The notes beneath the pieces are model-generated. The model worked only from the letters and a program-made list of their open reading frames with translations, was not told the DNA's origin and made no database searches. A stretch of 5,635 nt of DNA from positions 1 through 5,635 of the forward strand of contig CALGHC010000180.1 in NCBI GenBank assembly GCA_937915965.1. The letters run 5' to 3'. Position numbers and translations under genes: made by a program. Of this stretch, positions 1 through 2,862 are shown piece after piece; the first letter of the stretch is position 1; every line of letters begins with the position of its first letter. The DNA is from an uncultured Myxococcales bacterium. Lineage in GTDB: Bacteria > Myxococcota_A > UBA9042.

Positions 1-418
1 GCTCGACCCCGACGCCGGCCGCGTGCAGCGCCGCGCTCAGCTCTTCGACGCTCGGCAGCTTCACCCAGCCGCTCATGCCCTTGCGCCACACCAGCACGTT
101 GCGGCTGATGCGCCCGGCGACGACCTCGGCCGCAAGCGAATCCGCGGCATAGGGCCCCTGGGCCCTGCCCTGCACGCCGATGTGCCAACCGCCTCCGGCA
201 ACCTCGGCTGCGCCGCTGTCGCGTGTCGGGCGGGCGACGGCCGCCTCTTTGAGCGTCGGGCGGCCGAGCAGACGGGCGTCGAGGACGTCGCCACTGCCGA
301 CGCGCACGTGAACGACCGACTTGCAGTTCGGACAGCGGATCCGGGCTTCGCCAGCCGCGCCGAGCCGGTCCTTGGAGACGCGATAGGCCTTGGAACAGGA
401 CGGACAGGTGAATCGCAC
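1..418 (-). CDS. MJ0042-type zinc ribbon + GYF_2 domain protein, N-terminal part (3' end outside window)
   Basis: Partial gene reading left and running off the window; 139 residues are visible. The start is a GTG at 418, chosen because GGAGG (426-430 on the minus strand) sits 7 nt upstream. The protein opens directly with a zinc ribbon: Cys5-x2-Cys8 and Cys29-x2-Cys32, with AYRVSKDRLG between them, the MJ0042 finger-like pattern usually found at the very N-terminus. Residues about 78-130 fit a GYF_2 domain: Trp78, QGP at 87-89, a Gly-Arg-Ile turn at 102-104, LVW at 109-111, GM at 114-115, then Trp118. Zinc ribbon followed by GYF is typical of Myxococcota proteins and is the N-terminal layout of the gliding-motility protein GltJ/AgmX. 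Many uncharacterised proteins share it, so no symbol is given. GYF domains generally bind proline-rich peptides, so a cytoplasmic adaptor role is inferred. The missing C-terminus (transmembrane segment, TonB-like or other domains) would decide. An overlapping minus-strand frame starting at 432 uses the same region but destroys both domains. Confidence 0.85.
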   Translation of the reverse strand, partial: MRFTCPSCSKAYRVSKDRLGAAGEARIRCPNCKSVVHVRVGSGDVLDARLLGRPTLKEAAVARPTRDSGAAEVAGGGWHIGVQGRAQGPYAADSLAAEVVAGRISRNVLVWRKGMSGWVKLPSVEELSAALHAAGVGVE

Positions 419-425
419 GATCGTG

Positions 426-430
426 CCTCC
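426..430 (-). promoter_or_regulatory. Ribosome binding site deciding the GTG start at 418
   Basis: On the minus strand GGAGG is followed by a 7-nt spacer and GTG. This is close to ideal spacing and places the start immediately before the zinc ribbon. Confidence 0.75.
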
Positions 431-574
431 ACGGCGAGAGTGTCGTTCTTGGTTCAAGCGCCACCCGCTCTTCCGTCGGGCGGTCGCTTCTTGGATTCGG
501 GCTGCTTGCGCCGTCTTGGCGGGCTCCCGCGTAGATGCTGCGCCCCGGTCGGGGCCAGCCAGAGTCAACCCTCA

Positions 575-603
575 AGCCTAGCACAGCCAAAAAAGACTGC
601 CCA
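575..603 (-). promoter_or_regulatory. Candidate sigma70-like promoter for the zinc-ribbon/GYF gene
   Basis: Minus strand: TGGGCA (603-598, 4 of 6 to TTGACA), a 17-nt spacer containing the T tract, then TGC-TAGGCT (583-575), an extended -10 with 3 of 6 core matches. Transcription would start near 568 and give a leader of about 150 nt before the GTG at 418. The match is weak and could be chance. Confidence 0.25.
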
Positions 604-607
604 GCAG
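589..607 (-). terminator. Weak candidate intrinsic terminator after the 172-residue gene
   Basis: On the minus strand a short stem CTGC-TGG-GCAG (607-597) is followed by TCTTTTTT (596-589). An alternative longer pairing is ACTGC (621-617) with GCAGT (600-596). The stem is only 4-5 bp, so the call rests mainly on the T tract, which stands out in this GC-rich DNA. It lies about 130 nt after the stop codon at 738. Confidence 0.35.
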
Positions 608-667
608 GCGCCAACTGCAGTTCGGGCGCCGACCCACGCGCGCCTCCACCTCACCCCACCCACCAGA

Positions 668-691
668 CCCCGACCGCTCGCAGCGGTGGGG
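668..691. repeat. Strong imperfect inverted repeat (hairpin)
   Basis: CCCC (668-671), one bulged G, ACCGCT (673-678), loop CGC, AGCGGT (682-687), GGGG (688-691): a 10-bp stem with one bulge. Neither side has a T tract, so it is not a classical intrinsic terminator. It lies 47-70 nt past the stop codon of the 172-residue gene and could stabilise that transcript's 3' end. Confidence 0.45.
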
Positions 692-737
692 CAACTTCCC
701 GGCGGCTGCTGCTGCCGCCACCTCGGTTTGAGACGCG

Positions 738-1256
738 TCAGTGTATCGATCGGTTTTCGCCTGTCGGCGGGACGTCGAAGTTCGCCGGCTCAAGCGCCGC
801 GAGGATGTCGGCGGACTCAAAGCGGTAGCCGCGCTCGGGGAAGACCACCTGCAACGCCTGGAAGCGAGCGGGGAACAAGATCGAGTGGCCCTTGCGGTTG
901 TAGCCGAGCATCACGAGGCTGGCCTCGGGCAGCCGATCATCGGGGTCGTCGCTCAGCTGCAGCTGTCGATTCAGGACATAGAACCCCTCGTCGGGCAGAG
1001 CCACCAGACCGCGCAGAAACTCCGGGTCGTCTGCCGGATGCGAGTCGGTTGAGAACGCCCAGCGGTTGTTCTCGTTGTTGACCGGGAACAGCACGCTGGG
1101 CAGCTCGTCGGGGCGGTGGTCGTGCAACAGCACCAGCACATCGGCGCCGAGGTGGTCTTCGTGACCCGCCATCGCCACGCCGCTGCGGTACAGTCCGCAC
1201 GGCATCGATGGGATGCGTTGCAGCTCCTCTCGTCGGGCGAAAGTATCGTCGTCCAT
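738..1256 (-). CDS. Conserved-looking soluble protein of unknown function, 172 aa
   Basis: Leftward gene of 172 residues ending in TGA at 738-740. The ATG at 1256 is preferred: GAGGAG (1260-1265) precedes it, although the 3-nt spacer is short. A GTG at 1319 would add 21 residues (VSVATRPERRRKAPADADEEP), rich in Arg and charged residues and without a visible ribosome binding site. There is no signal peptide or membrane segment, so it is probably cytoplasmic. The body looks like a genuine folded domain: RSGVAM at 24-29, a hydrophobic LVLLH stretch at 41-45, SVLFPVNNENNRWAF at 54-68, LPDEGFYVLNRQL at 88-99, LGYNRKGHSILFPARF at 117-132, and FPERGYRF at 139-146. The segments around 38-69 and 111-140 resemble each other (LVxL... 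S-V/I-LFP ... F), suggesting an internal duplication. I do not recognise the family. No catalytic motif is evident. It is divergent from the barrel gene and may share regulation with it. Confidence 0.75.
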   Translation of the reverse strand: MDDDTFARREELQRIPSMPCGLYRSGVAMAGHEDHLGADVLVLLHDHRPDELPSVLFPVNNENNRWAFSTDSHPADDPEFLRGLVALPDEGFYVLNRQLQLSDDPDDRLPEASLVMLGYNRKGHSILFPARFQALQVVFPERGYRFESADILAALEPANFDVPPTGENRSIH

Positions 1257-1411
1257 GGGCTCCTCGTCTGCGTCCGCTGGCGCCTTGCGTCGCCGCTCTG
1301 GCCGCGTGGCGACGGACACTGGCAGGGTTCTGCCGCATGCATTGCGTCGATGCAAGCCACGGGTGCGAGCCTGTCGCCGGTCCAGGGGCCCGACAAAGTG
1401 GCGAATCTTCC

Positions 1412-1441
1412 TTGATGGCCGCGCGCGCCCTATGGTAGCGT
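1412..1441 (+). promoter_or_regulatory. Weak candidate promoter for the barrel-lipoprotein operon
   Basis: TTGATG (1412-1417, 4 of 6 to TTGACA) lies 18 nt before TAGCGT (1436-1441, 3 of 6 to TATAAT). An overlapping TATGGT (1431-1436) is a better -10 but has no good -35. Either start would give a leader of about 180-190 nt. The AT-rich island at 1479-1508 is an alternative location. Confidence 0.22.
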
Positions 1442-1479
1442 CCGCCTGCTCTGGCCCTCCGAAGGCTCCGGCGCCGACC

Positions 1480-1493
1480 AAAACTCCTGTTTT
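1480..1493. promoter_or_regulatory. AAAAC-TCCT-GTTTT inverted repeat, possible operator
   Basis: Perfect 5-bp arms (1480-1484 and 1489-1493) around a 4-nt centre, inside the only AT-rich island of the divergent region. The position and symmetry fit a dimeric regulator site. No regulator gene is in the window to link to it. Confidence 0.3.
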
Positions 1494-1512
1494 AAATGGG
1501 AAATATGGGAGA

Positions 1513-1568
1513 GCCGGCCCTTGCAGGGAGCGGGCGCGGCCGGCGTCTTTGTCGAGACCAGGCCGGCC
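1513..1568 (+). repeat. Three mutually complementary GCCGGCC elements in the leader
   Basis: GCCGGCC (1513-1519), GGCCGGC (1538-1544) and GCCGGCC (1562-1568). The middle element can pair with either flanking one (7-bp stems, loops of about 17-18 nt), so two alternative hairpins exclude each other. High GC raises the chance of coincidence. Confidence 0.35.
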
Positions 1569-1580
1569 GGCTGGGACACG

Positions 1581-1601
1581 CGGTGCGACTGACGGTGCGA
1601 C
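1581..1601 (+). repeat. 9-bp direct repeat with 12-nt period
   Basis: CGGTGCGAC occurs at 1581-1589 and 1593-1601, followed by a partial CGGTG at 1603-1607. It lies 20-50 nt before the barrel gene's start codon. It may be a regulator site or a small local duplication. Confidence 0.35.
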
Positions 1602-1630
1602 CCGGTGGGGCGGCCGCGACGGAAGGTCCG

Positions 1631-2779
1631 ATGGACAAGTCGATGATGAAGCCTCTTTGGAACCGACAGCGGATCGCGCTGGTGACGTTGACCGTCGCCG
1701 TCGGCACTGCCTGGCCCGGCGCTGCGCGCGCCACCGCAGACGACGCCGACAAGGCAGCCGCCGCGGCGACCGCCACCAAGCCATCGGCAGATTTTCCGCT
1801 CGGCGGCATGGTCGCGTTGGGCAGCACCGTGGGCTTGGGCACGTTCGTCCCCGGGCCGCAGAATCGCGGCTCGGTCTCAAGCTCGCTGACCTTGATGCCG
1901 CGTTTGCGGATCGCCAATGGCCTGAACATCTCGCTGCGGCAGGACGTCTCCAAGACCCTCGTCGACAACGCCGACGACCCGTGGGCGCCGCGTCCGCGCA
2001 ACACCGCGCTGTCCGACACCCTCATCATGGTGAGCTACGCGCCCAGGATCGCCAGCGAGGAAGGCGACACGAGCGGAAAGGCCGCGGCGGCGGCCACGGC
2101 GGCGACCAACCCGACGATGGGCGGCGGCGGCACCGGCAAGCCGTTGACCTTGCCGGGCGGCATCGCCGTATCGACGGTGGGCATGATCGGCCTGCCCACC
2201 TCGAAGATCTCGCAGTTCCGCACCCGCATTCTCAGCCTCCATGGCGCCGTCAACTTCAGCAGAGGCTTCCTCGACAGCAAGCTGTCGGTGATCTGGCAGG
2301 CGCGCGTCGACAAGTTCTTCCACCGCTACAGCAACTGGGTGGTTGACTACGAGGGCCTCGCCGACCAGCCGATCGCCCGCACCGGCGGCGTCGAGTCGCT
2401 GGGAGACAACCTGGTCGCGACCCGCAGCCAGAACACCAGCTTCGGTTTCCGCAACACGTTGATGGGCAACTACAACATCAACGACGCCTGGTCGATGTCG
2501 ATGTCGTACACCCTCTTCAACTCGTACACCCACACCAGTTCACCGATCGACGAGTTCTCCAGCGCCTACGCGACCGAGGGTCGCGGTCGCACGGACCTGC
2601 AGCTCGGTTCGATCTCGGCTTCGTGGGCGATCGCAGGTTGGGTCGTCAGCGCTGACACGACGACCTACTCCGCGCTCTTCTCGTCCGACAATCAGACGTT
2701 CCTGTTTCCGTTCTTCGACTTCCGGACCGCGGCCGCCAACATCACGACGTTCTCGCTGTCCGTCTCCCGTTCTTTCTGA
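1631..2779 (+). CDS. Putative outer-membrane beta-barrel protein, 382 aa
   Basis: The ATG at 1631 follows GGAAGG (1621-1626) at 4 nt. An in-frame ATG at 1496 would add 45 residues, but it lacks a ribosome binding site and would bury the signal peptide, so it was rejected. Residues 1-34 form a Sec signal peptide: basic start (KPLWNRQR), hydrophobic core IALVTLTVAVG, and Ala32-Arg33-Ala34 as a signal peptidase I site. The mature protein begins with an Ala/Asp/Lys-rich tail (35-54) and then alternating hydrophobic/polar strands such as SVSSSLTLMPRLRI and LNISLRQDVSKTL. Later strands include FGFRNTLMGNYNI, WSMSMSYTLF and GWVVSADTTTYS. It ends in FSLSVSRSF, with a C-terminal Phe as in the Bam-recognised beta-signal. 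Aromatic girdle-like residues are frequent. A low-complexity Ala/Gly stretch at 148-170 is likely a loop or plug linker. No specific porin family is recognised; substrate and function are unknown. It is probably co-transcribed with the downstream lipoprotein. Confidence 0.8.
   Translation: MDKSMMKPLWNRQRIALVTLTVAVGTAWPGAARATADDADKAAAAATATKPSADFPLGGMVALGSTVGLGTFVPGPQNRGSVSSSLTLMPRLRIANGLNISLRQDVSKTLVDNADDPWAPRPRNTALSDTLIMVSYAPRIASEEGDTSGKAAAAATAATNPTMGGGGTGKPLTLPGGIAVSTVGMIGLPTSKISQFRTRILSLHGAVNFSRGFLDSKLSVIWQARVDKFFHRYSNWVVDYEGLADQPIARTGGVESLGDNLVATRSQNTSFGFRNTLMGNYNINDAWSMSMSYTLFNSYTHTSSPIDEFSSAYATEGRGRTDLQLGSISASWAIAGWVVSADTTTYSALFSSDNQTFLFPFFDFRTAAANITTFSLSVSRSF
2072..2140 (+). repeat. Ala/Gly low-complexity segment in the barrel gene
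   Basis: Runs of GCG/GCC/GGC codons encode SGKAAAAATAAT followed by PTMGGGGTGKP (residues 148-170). It interrupts otherwise strand-like sequence and is likely an exposed loop. Triplet repeats such as these can change length by slippage without a frameshift. Confidence 0.5.
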
Positions 2780-2811
2780 GTCCTCGCGGGCGCTCGGCAG
2801 TGGCCGGGCGT

Positions 2812-2821
2812 TCCACGTGGA
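2812..2821. promoter_or_regulatory. 10-bp perfect palindrome in the operon spacer
   Basis: TCCACGTGGA lies in the 83-bp gap between the barrel gene and the lipoprotein gene, about 40 nt before the lipoprotein start. It could be a regulator site for an internal promoter or a chance palindrome. No intrinsic terminator is seen in the gap. Confidence 0.22.
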
Positions 2822-2848
2822 CTGGCCCAGATCGTGTCCCCTGCTGCC

Positions 2849-2854
2849 AGGAGG
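2849..2854 (+). promoter_or_regulatory. Strong ribosome binding site of the lipoprotein gene
   Basis: AGGAGG with an 8-nt spacer to ATG at 2863, a near-perfect anti-Shine-Dalgarno match. It fixes the start and suggests high translation. Confidence 0.85.
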
Positions 2855-2862
2855 CTTTCCTA

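Larger units (their letters stand above)
419..737. other. Intergenic region between the two leftward genes
   Basis: No convincing coding frame is seen in either direction. The open frames crossing it are GC-driven and match no recognisable domain. It contains a cluster of inverted repeats: GGCGGC/GCCGCC (701-706/714-719), CCCC-ACCGCT/AGCGGT-GGGG with one bulged G (668-691), nested palindromes GGCGCC-AACTGCAGTT-cg-GGCGCC (607-630), and GCCCC/GGGGC (542-546/551-555). A six-base A run (T run on the minus strand) lies at 589-594. The region probably holds the 3' end signals of the 172-residue gene and the promoter of the zinc-ribbon gene. Confidence 0.6.
1257..1630. other. Divergent intergenic region between the 172-aa gene and the barrel gene
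   Basis: About 370 bp with no convincing gene. Frames that cross it from either side lack ribosome binding sites and low-GC-bias signals. It must carry promoters for both directions. Landmarks: an inverted repeat TGCAT-n7-ATGCA (1338-1354), a candidate rightward promoter (1412-1441), an AT-rich island (about 1479-1508) with AAAAC-n4-GTTTT, GCCGGC-rich potential stems (1513-1571), and a 9-bp direct repeat (1581-1601) just before the barrel gene's ribosome binding site. Confidence 0.6.

Noticed and set aside
73..432. Minus-strand frame starting with GTG at 432 over the zinc-ribbon gene
   Set aside because: It is out of frame with the CxxC...CxxC and GYF motifs. The strong ribosome binding site at 426-430 lies inside this frame and serves the GTG at 418.
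23..1081. 352-residue plus-strand open frame over the two leftward genes
   Set aside because: It spans two genes and their intergenic region, is Arg/Pro-rich without domains, and opposes frames with a clear zinc ribbon, GYF domain and ribosome binding sites.
1507..1525. Possible sigma54 promoter (GG...TTGCA)
   Set aside because: TTGCA at 1521-1525 is present, but the required GG-N10-GC spacing fails (GA at 1511-1512), and there is no enhancer-binding regulator nearby.
1496..1630. 45-residue N-terminal extension of the barrel protein from the ATG at 1496
   Set aside because: There is no ribosome binding site, and the extension would place the Sec signal peptide internally. The ATG at 1631 has GGAAGG upstream.
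1257..1880. Upstream extension of the 172-aa protein to 1880 (380 aa)
   Set aside because: The added part is Arg/Pro/Ser-rich, overlaps the start of the divergent barrel gene and has no ribosome binding site; the domain-like sequence starts at the ATG at 1256.
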